A stretch of DNA of 64,000 nucleotides from an uncultured Prolixibacteraceae bacterium (GTDB taxonomy: Bacteria > Bacteroidota > Bacteroidia > Bacteroidales > Prolixibacteraceae). The stretch covers positions 95,846 to 159,845 of the forward strand of contig CALGIG010000132.1 of assembly GCA_937915865.1 (NCBI GenBank), given 5' to 3'. The translations under genes were made by a program, and so were the position numbers. The notes under the pieces were generated by a model. The model searched no databases. It was not told the DNA's origin and saw nothing but the letters and a program-made list of their open reading frames with translations. Each line of letters starts with the position of its first letter. Positions within the stretch are counted from its first letter, which is position 1. This document shows positions 43,844 to 53,527 of the stretch, one piece after another.

Positions 43844-45031
43844 ATGAAAAAAGGATTTGTTATTGTTTCAATATTATTCGTATTGGTTTCATGTCTCAAA
43901 GATTCCGATTATCATGCTTATAAAGTAAGTCTTACGGTTGATTTTGGTTCCAACTTTCCTTTAGAGGATAAAGCCGGAGCCAAAGTTACTTTGTTTAATC
44001 AACTTAAAAATTATACCTGCCAAGCCGAAACAGACAAGAGTGGCGCTGTTTTGTTTTTTTCAGTCGAGCCTGGCTTTTATAGTATTACAGTTACCCTTTC
44101 AATAAAAACAGGAATCTCAAATTATACATACAATGGGTTGACGGATATTAAGGTATTTGGAGATGTAACAGACATTGTTAAAGTAAATGCAAGTATCTCA
44201 AATCCGTTTGTAATTAAAGAGATTTATTACAGTGGCAGTACTACCCCGGCAGGTAAAATTTATTATGCCGACCAATTTCTTGAAATATTTAACAATACTT
44301 CGGAAGTACAATATGCCGATGGAATTTCGGTGTTGGAACACGAATCGAATGGAACAGAAGTCAATATATGGGGAAATATAAAAGATACTATAGTTGCTGA
44401 ATATATTTGGACAATACCTGGAACAGGAACTCAAGTGCCTGTTAGACCAGGGGAAAGTATTGTTATTGCGCAGGATGGAATTAACCATAAAGATGATCCA
44501 ATGGGAAATCCTTTAAGCCCGGTGAATCTTGGAAATGCAGACTTTGAGTTTTATGTATATAAGTATAACAACAAGGATGTTGACTCTCCTTTAGTCCCCA
44601 ATATGGTCAAAGATTATTTTTGGAATTCGTTGATAGAAGAAGTAACATTTAGAGTACAGGGAGGAAGTTCAATTGCTATTGCCAGACTTCCCGGAAGTTC
44701 TGAGATGGAACGGAAAGCTTATATCTTAAGAAATTTGGTGTCTAAACCATTTTCTTCAGGATCAGACACTTCGCATTACGTTAAAGTAGCAAACAAGTAC
44801 TTGATTGATGCAGTAGAAACAGTTGAAGATGAAGCTCATGCAATTTATAAAAGATTTACTCCTGATTTGGATGCTGGTTATACTTATGTGCCTTCTGGTT
44901 CACGCTCAGGAAAATGTGTTCGCCGGAAAATTAAAGAAGTTGTATCGGGCAGGGTCATTTATCAGGATACAAATAATTCGACCAACGACTTTTTAAAAGA
45001 TGTTGATCCTAAACCTAAAGTTTATGAATAA
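43844..45031 (+). CDS. DUF4876 lipoprotein
   Basis: A 395-aa protein with a lipobox (VLVSC at residue 17). An Ig-like N-terminal domain (VDFGSNFPLEDKAGAKVTLF; SVEPGFYSITVTLSI) is followed by the DUF4876 core with IKEIYYSGSTTPAGKIYYADQF and FNNTSEVQYADG. It is likely a surface or periplasmic lipoprotein working with the adjacent receptor. Its stop overlaps the next gene by 8 bp, so translation is coupled. Function of the family is unknown. Confidence 0.85.
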   Translation: MKKGFVIVSILFVLVSCLKDSDYHAYKVSLTVDFGSNFPLEDKAGAKVTLFNQLKNYTCQAETDKSGAVLFFSVEPGFYSITVTLSIKTGISNYTYNGLTDIKVFGDVTDIVKVNASISNPFVIKEIYYSGSTTPAGKIYYADQFLEIFNNTSEVQYADGISVLEHESNGTEVNIWGNIKDTIVAEYIWTIPGTGTQVPVRPGESIVIAQDGINHKDDPMGNPLSPVNLGNADFEFYVYKYNNKDVDSPLVPNMVKDYFWNSLIEEVTFRVQGGSSIAIARLPGSSEMERKAYILRNLVSKPFSSGSDTSHYVKVANKYLIDAVETVEDEAHAIYKRFTPDLDAGYTYVPSGSRSGKCVRRKIKEVVSGRVIYQDTNNSTNDFLKDVDPKPKVYE

Positions 45032-46577
45032 GTTTATTATCAGCATTTTATTTTTGAGTATAGGACTGTCGGTTGGCGCAAATAGTCCAAATGGAGACAA
45101 GAAATATAATTTAAATATATTTCAGCAAATTGATTTGGAAAATGTGTGGTTTCAGGCTGGTAATGTTGCTGGTATAAAACAAATGCCATCTTTTTTCCCA
45201 TCAGAAATTAAATTCAACTTTAACCAATCTAAAGGTAATTTTCATTCAATCTTTAGTGGGGAAACAAATCAATCATACAATTTCAGTTCCAGAAGTTTTC
45301 AAAGAATCAGGAATACAATTCTTTACGGATCATTTAATTACAGCAAAAATTTCGAACGAAATTTAAACTACAGTAATACAAATGAACCAGCTATAAATTA
45401 TCCATATTTATTGGCCGACACAATAGGTAATGATACTTACGAACGGGAGTTCTTTTGTATAAAAGGATCTGTCGCATCTGCTCTTTCCAGCAATTTTGAT
45501 TGGGGATTAGATGTTGATTACCAGGTAGGGATGGCCTCGCAAAATCGTGATCCTCGCCCTGAAAACAAGGTTATGCAATGCAAAATTTCTCCGGGAATCC
45601 TTTACAAACAAGAATGTTTTAAGTTGGGAGCGCACCTTTTTTATGGTTATTACAACGAGGATATTAATGTTTCAGTAGTTCAGGAAGGGATTCAATATAC
45701 CTTGTTTCAATTACATGGCCCGGGAGCATTTGTATACCATTCTTCCAGTTCATTTTACCGGTTGTACCAGCAAAATCAGTTCGGTGGCGGTTTTCAGGTT
45801 CAATTCAAAAAAAATAATGTTTCCGATATTTTGTTCTCAGGTTATCAGTACTTTAAACAAACAGTTGACGATGGGAGGGGGGGAGATATGGCAACTTGGG
45901 CTATGGTTAAAAATGATTCGAAAATGGATGGGATAAATTGGAATGTTGGCAATATTATTTCGATTAATCTGGGAGAAAAGCTTCATTTATTGAGTGCTCA
46001 GGTTTGTGTAACCAAGAAATTAGGGACTGAATTTGTGCAGCGATTAGAAAACATTGGTGCCACTGACCTTGAACGTTGGATAACATACGCCAAAGAGCAA
46101 AAATATAACTCGTTGAAGACCAATGCTGAAATAAAATATCAGTTAATGGTAAAAGATGAAAATTACCAGATGAAATCGTTGTTCCAGGTTGGGTTAAACT
46201 ATTATTCATTCCAGGAAGAATACCATATTCCCAACCAGCAAATGGATCATTCAACCTTGTTGTTCGAATCATCATTCCTGAAGTTATTCCCATTGAAAAA
46301 CTCTAAAATCTCAGCTGAAATAAAACTAAATTACAGGAATAAAATTGATTCAAAAGTTTGTTTGGAGACAACTAATTATTTGATTGACAAAATATACCTT
46401 CCTGAATTCAATTTTCTGACAAAAGCTTATATTTCACCTGGTTTTGCTATAGGTTATCAGTTTCCGATGAAAAGGATATTGAGTAATTATTTCATAAATG
46501 CCGATTTTAATTGGTTTCATTCAACAAATAACCTGAACCGGACTAATTTGAGTTTCAGTACCGGATTAATTTTTTAA
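45024..46577 (+). CDS. DUF6850-type outer membrane beta-barrel protein
   Basis: A 517-aa protein with a signal peptide (MNKFIISILFLSIGLSVGAN) and strand-rich repeats ending NLSFSTGLIF, an outer membrane barrel terminus with F at the end. From memory the placement after DUF4876 and the size match the DUF6850 family. I start at the ATG at 45024, which overlaps the DUF4876 stop. It could form a pore or a scaffold for the receptor. Function unknown. Confidence 0.75.
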   Translation: MNKFIISILFLSIGLSVGANSPNGDKKYNLNIFQQIDLENVWFQAGNVAGIKQMPSFFPSEIKFNFNQSKGNFHSIFSGETNQSYNFSSRSFQRIRNTILYGSFNYSKNFERNLNYSNTNEPAINYPYLLADTIGNDTYEREFFCIKGSVASALSSNFDWGLDVDYQVGMASQNRDPRPENKVMQCKISPGILYKQECFKLGAHLFYGYYNEDINVSVVQEGIQYTLFQLHGPGAFVYHSSSSFYRLYQQNQFGGGFQVQFKKNNVSDILFSGYQYFKQTVDDGRGGDMATWAMVKNDSKMDGINWNVGNIISINLGEKLHLLSAQVCVTKKLGTEFVQRLENIGATDLERWITYAKEQKYNSLKTNAEIKYQLMVKDENYQMKSLFQVGLNYYSFQEEYHIPNQQMDHSTLLFESSFLKLFPLKNSKISAEIKLNYRNKIDSKVCLETTNYLIDKIYLPEFNFLTKAYISPGFAIGYQFPMKRILSNYFINADFNWFHSTNNLNRTNLSFSTGLIF

Positions 46578-46587
46578 GAATTTGGAT

Positions 46588-47475
46588 ATGGACAATGTAA
46601 TAGAATGTCATAACCTCACTCATTATTATGGAAATAAACTGGTTTTCGAGAACCTTAATTTTAGAATTAAGGAAGGGAGCATACTGGGTTTATTGGGTAA
46701 AAATGGCACCGGTAAAACAACTGTGTTCAATATTTTGAATGGGTTTCTCCATCCAACCAAGGGTCAATGCTTTATATGGGGAGAAGATTCGCAATATTTG
46801 AGTGACATGTCTAAGTTAAGAATCGGTTTTTTAATAGAAGGTCATATCCAATATGCGTTTATGAATATTCAACAGATTGAGCGATTTTACCGAGGCTTTT
46901 ATCCCCGATGGAAATCAGCATCTTTTTGGGAATTAATATCGAAGTTAGACATTTCTCCACGTCAAAGAATATCTACGATGTCATGCGGGCAACGTTCGCA
47001 AGTAGCCTTGGGGCTTATTTTGGCCCAGGACCCTGATTTATTAATCCTAGACGATTTTTCAATGGGACTTGATCCTGGTTATCGACGTTTGTTTGTCGAT
47101 TATTTACGCGAATACGCCAAATCGGAAAATAAAACCATATTTACAACCTCTCATATCATTCAGGATATGGAAAGATTAATCGATGATGTTTTGATTATCG
47201 GTTCGAATAATGTTTTGGTACAATCAACTTTAAATGAATTTCTGGATAATTTTAATCGTTTCGATTTTGAATTGGAAGAATCAAAAACTGAATTGAAAAA
47301 AGATGCCATTCTTGTAAACATTGAACGGGTAAAAAATAAGGTTGAATTATATACTTTCTCGTCTGAAAATGAGATATATAAATATTTAGCTGATAAAAAC
47401 GTTTCTGTCAAAAATTTCAAACGGGTAAGTATGGCGCTTGAAGATGCATTTATTGGTTTAACAGGAAAATATTAG
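46588..47475 (+). CDS. ABC transporter ATP-binding protein
   Basis: A 295-aa ATPase of the ABC-2 exporter type. Walker A is GLLGKNGTGKTT, the signature motif reads MSCGQRSQVALG (C for the usual S-G-G pattern's second position), Walker B is DLLILDDFSMGLD, and the H-loop is TTSHIIQDME. A C-terminal extension of about 80 residues follows. It starts 10 bp after the DUF6850 gene; I use the ATG at 46588 rather than a TTG two codons earlier. Its membrane partner is the next gene. Confidence 0.9.
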   Translation: MDNVIECHNLTHYYGNKLVFENLNFRIKEGSILGLLGKNGTGKTTVFNILNGFLHPTKGQCFIWGEDSQYLSDMSKLRIGFLIEGHIQYAFMNIQQIERFYRGFYPRWKSASFWELISKLDISPRQRISTMSCGQRSQVALGLILAQDPDLLILDDFSMGLDPGYRRLFVDYLREYAKSENKTIFTTSHIIQDMERLIDDVLIIGSNNVLVQSTLNEFLDNFNRFDFELEESKTELKKDAILVNIERVKNKVELYTFSSENEIYKYLADKNVSVKNFKRVSMALEDAFIGLTGKY

Positions 47476-47478
47476 AAC

Positions 47479-48162
47479 ATGTGGAGATCAGTTTTTTATA
47501 AAGAGTGGTTGAAAATCAGGTGGTTTATCCTTCTTTATGCTTTGGTAGGATTTGTTGTTATCGTATATATATACTTAAAGTTGAAACATAGTTTCATGTT
47601 TTTAGGAGCCAAGAATGTTTGGGGCGCCATTTTATTCCAGAGCATTGTGTATTTCAAGGTGTTCAGGTTTATTCCGTTAATCGGAGGAACAATTATAGCT
47701 TTCACTCAATATTTGCCCGAAGTGCTTAATAAACGGATTAAGCTTTCGTTTCATCTTCCTCTAAACGAGAATAAAATTCTGTTGTTGATGCAGGCTTTTG
47801 GGGCGTTAAGTCTTTTTATATCATTCCTGGTTTTCTTAATTCTTTTTGGGATTATTGGACTGTATTTTTTACCTGAACAGATTGTTCTTGATAGTTTGAT
47901 AACCATTTTCCCTTGGATATTAGCTGGGTTTTCGTCATACTTTATTGTTTCATTTGTAGTGCTGGAGCCGATGTGGATATATCGGTTTTTTTATTTTCTT
48001 AATGGTGCTTTTTTTATCTCAATACACTTTGCTTCAATAATTACGGCCAGTTACAGACCTATTATTTTGTCATTAACGCTTATGAGTATTTTATTAAGTA
48101 GTGCACTTTTATTCTCAGGTTATAGGTTCAGAAAGGGGGAAAGCTGGTATGGAAAAAATTAG
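47479..48162 (+). CDS. ABC-2 type permease
   Basis: A 227-aa integral membrane protein with about six hydrophobic helices (WFILLYALVGFVVIVYIYL at the start; FLVFLILFGIIGLYFL in the middle). It starts 3 bp after the ATPase gene and overlaps the following gene by 14 bp, so the three form a unit. The sequence is of the short ABC-2 permease kind with no soluble domain. Substrate unknown. Confidence 0.82.
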   Translation: MWRSVFYKEWLKIRWFILLYALVGFVVIVYIYLKLKHSFMFLGAKNVWGAILFQSIVYFKVFRFIPLIGGTIIAFTQYLPEVLNKRIKLSFHLPLNENKILLLMQAFGALSLFISFLVFLILFGIIGLYFLPEQIVLDSLITIFPWILAGFSSYFIVSFVVLEPMWIYRFFYFLNGAFFISIHFASIITASYRPIILSLTLMSILLSSALLFSGYRFRKGESWYGKN

Positions 48163-49381
48163 CAGGTATAGTTTGGTATTTATTACTGTGATTGTTCTTT
48201 CAATCGGTTTACCTAAATTGTTTTGGATTTTCTTTGAAAAGCCTGTCAAGAAACCGTTTATTCAGTATAGTTGTGTCAATCACGATTTTTTGATCTATCG
48301 GTCAAACGAAAAAATTTGGGAGGATACAAAGGGAAATCAATATTCAAGAGATGAATATGAACAAAAACTTCCTTTATTCTTTTTCAAGCAACTCTATATA
48401 TCTGGAACTTTACCCGATTCGATAAATCATGTTCCTATTGATTTAAAGGAACTTGCACGGGAAAAATCGTTTTTTCACCTTCGTCAGGGAGAAATTGATG
48501 CTCCAGTTCCTGATTTATTCCCGTTGTTTGAATCGCGCTCTGGAAGGGCAATGCTCGAATGGCCTGAAGACTTTTTCAGAATTACCTGGCGAATTGAGTT
48601 TATTGATGCTGCCAGTAATAAAATCCTTGAAGAAAAGAGCCAGATGTTTTCAGCGTCACTATACCACAACGGTTTTGTTTTTCCGGCAAAATTGATTTCG
48701 GGGATTACCTCACAAAAAAAGTCATGTGATGAAGGCTATTTTATAGTGGATTCAAAAAATCAGCTTTTCCACTTAAAAATGGTAATTGGAAAACCATATA
48801 TACGAAAAATTGAGATTCCGTATGGATTAATAATCAGGCATATAAGTTGTGTGGATTTTAAAAATAAAGCATTCTATGCTTATTTGTTATCCGACAAAAA
48901 TGAGATTTACATTCTGAGCCAGAATGAATACAAATTAGTGAAATGGCCCATTGAGGGTTATGATTCCGCTACCAGCGATTTGAAGATATATGGCGATATG
49001 CTTAATTATACAATTGTTATTGAAGGCTATAACTATTTAAAAGTAATAGCTTTGGATAAAAAATATCAATTTATTGATTCGTACTCCGAAAAATGGGATG
49101 TAAAGGAAGATTTGAAATATGGAAAAATCTTCGCATCAATTTTCCCGGCGCAAGTTTCTATGACAAGCGAAAATAGTAAATACGTTCGTTTTTATTTCTC
49201 TATTTCAAGAGGATTTAATTGGTTTCTTTTGAATCTGGCTTTGCTTGCTATCCATTTTGCTCTGCTGTATTGGAGAAAAAAACAACTGAGAAACCATTTT
49301 ATTGATTTAGGTATTATTGCTATTTGTGGTATTTATGGATTTTTAGCCATTCACTTTTTCAGGAATAAATTCTATGAATAA
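48149..49381 (+). CDS. DUF4857 membrane protein
   Basis: A 410-aa protein with one N-terminal helix (YSLVFITVIVLSIGLPKLFW) and two near the C-terminus (FLLNLALLAIHFALLYW; DLGIIAICGIYGFLAIHFF). The long middle part is outside the membrane. The size and position after an ABC-2 module match the Bacteroidota DUF4857 family. I start at the ATG at 48149 overlapping the permease end, because the longer ORF extends back through the permease. It probably completes the ABC complex as a periplasmic-facing subunit. Confidence 0.78.
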   Translation: MEKISRYSLVFITVIVLSIGLPKLFWIFFEKPVKKPFIQYSCVNHDFLIYRSNEKIWEDTKGNQYSRDEYEQKLPLFFFKQLYISGTLPDSINHVPIDLKELAREKSFFHLRQGEIDAPVPDLFPLFESRSGRAMLEWPEDFFRITWRIEFIDAASNKILEEKSQMFSASLYHNGFVFPAKLISGITSQKKSCDEGYFIVDSKNQLFHLKMVIGKPYIRKIEIPYGLIIRHISCVDFKNKAFYAYLLSDKNEIYILSQNEYKLVKWPIEGYDSATSDLKIYGDMLNYTIVIEGYNYLKVIALDKKYQFIDSYSEKWDVKEDLKYGKIFASIFPAQVSMTSENSKYVRFYFSISRGFNWFLLNLALLAIHFALLYWRKKQLRNHFIDLGIIAICGIYGFLAIHFFRNKFYE

Positions 49382-49431
49382 CCAATTTTGTATCGGATGA
49401 ATTATCTTTGAAGAAAGAAAAACTGTTAGGT

Positions 49432-49983
49432 ATGAATAAGAAAGTTGCAGTTCATTTAGCCGATGGCTTCGAAGAAATTGAAGCAATAACTATCATTGAT
49501 GTTTTAAGAAGAGCGGGAGTAGATGTAGTGACGGTTTCAATAACCGGAAAACTTGATGTTTATGGAGCGCACCAGATCAAGGTTTCGGCCGATGTTATAT
49601 TTGAACAAGTTAATTATGATGAAATTTTTATGATCGTTTTGCCCGGAGGTATGCCAGGCTCGTCAAATTTGAATGAACATAAAGATTTAAGAGCGCAGAT
49701 TGTTCTATTTAATGATGCAAATAAGCAACTTGCTGCTATTTGCGCTGCACCGCTTGTTTATGGCAATCTTGGAATACTTAATGGCAGGCGAGCAGTTTGT
49801 TATCCGGGATTCGAAAAATATCTTAAAGGTGCAGATATTTTAAACATTCCGGTAACAGAATCAGGTAATATAACAACAGGTCGTGGTCCGGGGGTAGCTA
49901 TTAAGTTTGCCTTAAAACTGGTAGAAAAACTTGTTTCAGTACAAAAGGCCGAACAGGTTGCTGACCAGATGCTTGTGGAATAA
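49432..49983 (+). CDS. DJ-1/PfpI family protein
   Basis: A 183-aa DJ-1-like protein with E in DGFEEIEAIT and a nucleophile cysteine in QLAAICAAPLVYGNLG. LPGGMPGSSNL and the C-terminal TGRGPGVAIKFALKLVE are typical of the DJ-1 subgroup. I use the ATG at 49432 (MNKKVAVHLADGFEE) instead of a TTG eight codons upstream. Family members protect against oxidative or carbonyl stress. It follows the DUF4857 gene by 50 bp and may be cotranscribed, but its role there is unclear. It is convergent with the histidine kinase. Confidence 0.9.
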   Translation: MNKKVAVHLADGFEEIEAITIIDVLRRAGVDVVTVSITGKLDVYGAHQIKVSADVIFEQVNYDEIFMIVLPGGMPGSSNLNEHKDLRAQIVLFNDANKQLAAICAAPLVYGNLGILNGRRAVCYPGFEKYLKGADILNIPVTESGNITTGRGPGVAIKFALKLVEKLVSVQKAEQVADQMLVE

Positions 49984-50005
49984 CGCCATTGCGGTTAAAA
50001 CGTTG

Positions 50006-52021
50006 TCACGCAATAGCTTTTGCAGGAATTGTAAATATAAATTCACTTCCTTTTCCAAGTTTGCTTTCAACCCAAATTTTCCCATTGTGTTTATTAATAA
50101 ATTCATGACAAAGTATTAATCCAAGTCCTGACCCATCTTCATTATTAGTTCCTTTTCTTTTAACTTTTGAATCGATTTTAAAAAGGTTCTGGCTATCTTC
50201 ATCTGAAATACCAATACCGCTGTCAATTACTGAGATGATGATATCTTCATTTATTTTTTTTGCATTTACTTCAATATGACCACCATCAGGAGTAAATTTT
50301 ATGGCATTGTTTATCAGGTTTCTTAAAACTGTTTCAATCATAACTGGGTCGGCATATATTTTTAAGTCGGGATCGCTTTCCATGTTTATTTTAATGTTTT
50401 TCTGTTCAGCTAATGATTTTAATACCCCTATAGCATTATCCAGGATTCGATGGTATTCAACATCCGATGGGGTAAAATTTAACGCTCCGGTTTGTGAGCG
50501 CGACCATTCGAGCAAATTTTGGAGCAACCGGTAAATACTATGGGTTGAATGATAAATGTCTGTTGCAAATCTTCGTCTTTCTGTTTCATTAAACCGCTCA
50601 TAATCTTTATATAGAAGAGAAGAATATCCCAGAACATTATGCAATGGGTTTTTTAAATCGTGGGCAATAATTGAGAAGAATTTGTTTTTTGACGCGTTTA
50701 ATATTCTTAATTCCTGTTCACTTTTTTCGATGACTTTATTTTTAAGGGCCAGTAATTTGTTCGATTTGGTTTTATCGAGGTACTTAAGCCAGATAAAAAA
50801 TACCAACAATAAAAGAAGTAGGGCAGAAGTCAAACCGAGTTGTTTGAGCTGTTTGTTTTTGCGAAGTTGAACTAAGGTTAATTCTTGTTGCGTTTTTAGC
50901 CGGGCAATTTGATTTTCTTTTCGTTCAAATTCATAACGTTTTTCAAGGGCCGATATTCGATCGTATTTTTCCTTTTGGGTCAAACTATCTGAATATTGGA
51001 TATAAAGTTTTAAATGATTAATCGACGTTTTATAATCGCCAATACTTTCATAAACCATTGATAGCAAATTGTTTGATGTTGCTTTCATTTTATATCCTCT
51101 CTTGAACTTGTCATTTAGTACAATACTTTCTTTTAGCGCATCAATTGCCGATTTATATTTTTTTTGTTTAAAAAGTACAATTCCAATACCTTGCTTGAAT
51201 TCAGCTTCATGTTGGTACAAACCTAATTTTTGGAAAAGGGCCCAAGACTCCTTTAAACATTCAATCGCCAGATACATGCTGTCAGCATAATTCAGGTATA
51301 TACCAGCAATGTTTGATGATGTAATTGCTTGAAATTCAGGTTTATTGTTTAGTTTTTTGGCTTTTTTGTAATTTATTAACGCCGAATCAGGTTGGTTGAT
51401 AATTTTATAAATTTCGCCAAGTCCATTGTAATTCACGGCCATACCTTCCAGATTTTTAATTGACGAATTAATTGTTAATGCTTTACGATAGTAATAAATT
51501 GCATCAACCATATTTCTCATTCGTGTATGAGTCGCAGCAATATTTGAAAGTAGTTTGGCTGAAAGAACGGAATTATTTTCACACAGCTTCATGCCTTCCA
51601 AAAATTGGATAATAGCCTTATCTCCTTGATCCATATTGTAATAGCAAAGTCCTATGAGTTTATGGCAATTTACAATATCAACTGTATCAAGCGATTGATT
51701 GTAGGTTAAAAGAGCCTTTTCAATAATAGGTATTGCTAAATGGTAATCGGAGGAATTGTATAAAATTTCCCCTTGATTGCATAATGCTTTAGCTTGAAGG
51801 AGTATTTGGTTGTTTTTAACTGCAAACTGGTAAGCTATACGTGAATAGGCAATACTTTTGGAAGTGTCTTCTTTGAATTTATACGAAAGCTGTAAAAACA
51901 ATTCGGCTTTTTTACTTTCAGGTGCATCTCGAATAATATGTAATAAGCTGTCAGCATTTGACTGAGACGAAGCGCCAAATGTACGATTTAAAAGAAACAG
52001 GAATAAAAGAAGCTTTTTCAC
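50006..52021 (-). CDS. TPR-containing sensor histidine kinase
   Basis: A 671-aa membrane kinase. A signal-like N-terminus (to about residue 20) is followed by periplasmic TPR-like helices (about 25-360: LIGLCYYNMDQGDKAIIQF, NYNGLGEIYKIINQPDSALI). A transmembrane helix lies at 396-415, and then the kinase core. Phosphoacceptor H454 lies in FFSIIAHDLKNPLHN, the N-box is NLINNAIKFTPDGG, and the G-boxes are DSGIGIS and GSGLGL. No response regulator gene is adjacent, so it is an orphan. It is convergent with DJ-1. Confidence 0.92.
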   Translation of the reverse strand: MKKLLLFLFLLNRTFGASSQSNADSLLHIIRDAPESKKAELFLQLSYKFKEDTSKSIAYSRIAYQFAVKNNQILLQAKALCNQGEILYNSSDYHLAIPIIEKALLTYNQSLDTVDIVNCHKLIGLCYYNMDQGDKAIIQFLEGMKLCENNSVLSAKLLSNIAATHTRMRNMVDAIYYYRKALTINSSIKNLEGMAVNYNGLGEIYKIINQPDSALINYKKAKKLNNKPEFQAITSSNIAGIYLNYADSMYLAIECLKESWALFQKLGLYQHEAEFKQGIGIVLFKQKKYKSAIDALKESIVLNDKFKRGYKMKATSNNLLSMVYESIGDYKTSINHLKLYIQYSDSLTQKEKYDRISALEKRYEFERKENQIARLKTQQELTLVQLRKNKQLKQLGLTSALLLLLLVFFIWLKYLDKTKSNKLLALKNKVIEKSEQELRILNASKNKFFSIIAHDLKNPLHNVLGYSSLLYKDYERFNETERRRFATDIYHSTHSIYRLLQNLLEWSRSQTGALNFTPSDVEYHRILDNAIGVLKSLAEQKNIKINMESDPDLKIYADPVMIETVLRNLINNAIKFTPDGGHIEVNAKKINEDIIISVIDSGIGISDEDSQNLFKIDSKVKRKGTNNEDGSGLGLILCHEFINKHNGKIWVESKLGKGSEFIFTIPAKAIA

Positions 52022-52076
52022 TGTAAATATTGTTAAATTAATATCGTTTTATAACAACCTTTCGCATCAGTTATAG

Positions 52077-52799
52077 CTAAACAACCAGCATATTGTTTGC
52101 CAGAATTATTGGCTCACATTTATACCTTAGGAAAAGATTTGCCAAGGCCAGGGTGTCTTTTTCGCAGTATCTGATGATTCTATCAAGATCACCTTCCTGG
52201 TAATAAACCTTTGCAACCATGCTGCCATCAATATCATTTTTTGGTGTGGGAATGTTGAATACAGCACAAAGTAAATCAAGTGACGTGTAACTTTTATAAT
52301 CGCCAAATTTCCACATTTGTAATGTATCCAATAATTTGTACTTTATTTCCCAAGGTTTAGCTCCCGCTATATCTAAAATTCGCGGAAGTTTCAGGCCATT
52401 AATCAGTGAGCGGCGGGCTATATATGGGTAATCGAATTCCAATCCATTATGGGCACATATTTTTTTTGTCTGATTTCCAGTGAATTTGTCGAGCATATCA
52501 TTAAAACCAGATAAAAGTTTTTTTTCGTTCTGATCGTAAAACGATTTAACACGATAATATCTTTCACCATTTTTCTGAATAATAACTCCTGCCGAAATGC
52601 AGATTATCCGGCCAAATTCGGCGTAAATGCCAGCACGTTCGTAAACATCTGATGCACATTGTTCTTCATTCCTGAAAAACGATGATTTCTTGTCCCATAG
52701 TTTTTGAAACGGTTCAGAAAGTTCGTTGAAATCTCCTTTTTGAGGAACTGTTTCAATATCAATGAAAAGAATATCTTCCGAAGAGATTTGTTCGAACAT
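52077..52799 (-). CDS. predicted 3'-5' exonuclease, PolB-like
   Basis: A 240-aa RNase H-fold exonuclease with D and E in ILFIDIETVPQKG, ICAHNGLEFDYPYI for motif II, and YCEKDTLALANLF for motif III. The pattern matches the PolB-like 3'-5' exonucleases in Bacteroidota. Its ATG begins 1 bp after the udk stop, so it is the downstream gene of a two-gene operon. Confidence 0.85.
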   Translation of the reverse strand: MFEQISSEDILFIDIETVPQKGDFNELSEPFQKLWDKKSSFFRNEEQCASDVYERAGIYAEFGRIICISAGVIIQKNGERYYRVKSFYDQNEKKLLSGFNDMLDKFTGNQTKKICAHNGLEFDYPYIARRSLINGLKLPRILDIAGAKPWEIKYKLLDTLQMWKFGDYKSYTSLDLLCAVFNIPTPKNDIDGSMVAKVYYQEGDLDRIIRYCEKDTLALANLFLRYKCEPIILANNMLVV

Positions 52800-52800
52800 A

Positions 52801-53409
52801 TTATTTTAGGTTTTGACGTATATAGTTAGTTAAAATATTGATTGCTACAATGTTGTTACCGCCTTCAGGAACAATAATGTCGGCATACTGTTTAGTGGGT
52901 TCAATAAACTGGAGATGGCTTGGGCGTACAGTTTTTGAATAACGATCCAAAACCATCTGCACGTTTCTGCCTCTTTCAATAATGTCTCGTTGAATTACTC
53001 GTGAAAGCCGAACGTCTGAATCACAATCAACAAAAACCTTGATGCTCATTTGTTCTCTTAGGATGGCTGGAAAAAGCACAAGAATGCCCTCAACAATCAC
53101 AACTGATTTAGGTTGAATTTCTCTTGTTTCTTCAGACCGGGTACAAGTTAAATAGGAATAGATTGGTTCCTGAACAGAACTACCTGCTTTTAATTGCTTG
53201 ATATGTTCAACCAAAAGTTCGAATTCAATTGACGCAGGATGGTCAAAATTTATTTTTTGCCTTTCTTCCAAAGGCAAATGACTATTGTCTTTGTAATACG
53301 AATCCTGCGAAATTACAGCGACTTCGCCGGCGGGCAGGTTTTCAATTATTTTTCGTACAACTGTTGTTTTCCCGGAACCTGTACCTCCGGCAATACCAAT
53401 AACTAACAT
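52801..53409 (-). CDS. udk: uridine kinase
   Basis: A 202-aa P-loop kinase of pyrimidine salvage (uridine/cytidine to UMP/CMP). The P-loop is IAGGTGSGKTTVV, followed by SQDSYYKDNS, INFDHPASIEFE and RDIIERGRNVQMVLDRY. I start at the ATG at 53409 (MLVIGIAGGTGSGKTT); the longer ORF upstream is not conserved. A TATCTTTG box on the minus strand (53425-53432) is a plausible -7 element. The exonuclease gene follows with a 1-bp gap. Confidence 0.96.
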   Translation of the reverse strand: MLVIGIAGGTGSGKTTVVRKIIENLPAGEVAVISQDSYYKDNSHLPLEERQKINFDHPASIEFELLVEHIKQLKAGSSVQEPIYSYLTCTRSEETREIQPKSVVIVEGILVLFPAILREQMSIKVFVDCDSDVRLSRVIQRDIIERGRNVQMVLDRYSKTVRPSHLQFIEPTKQYADIIVPEGGNNIVAINILTNYIRQNLK

Positions 53410-53527
53410 AGACTTATTTTTTTTCAAAGATAATGTTGTCGGTGGTTTTTTATTCACGAAAAAATACGTTGTGAAACAGAGGGAGGAAAATGTTAACTTA
53501 GCGTTCAGAAAATTTAAATAGTCAATT

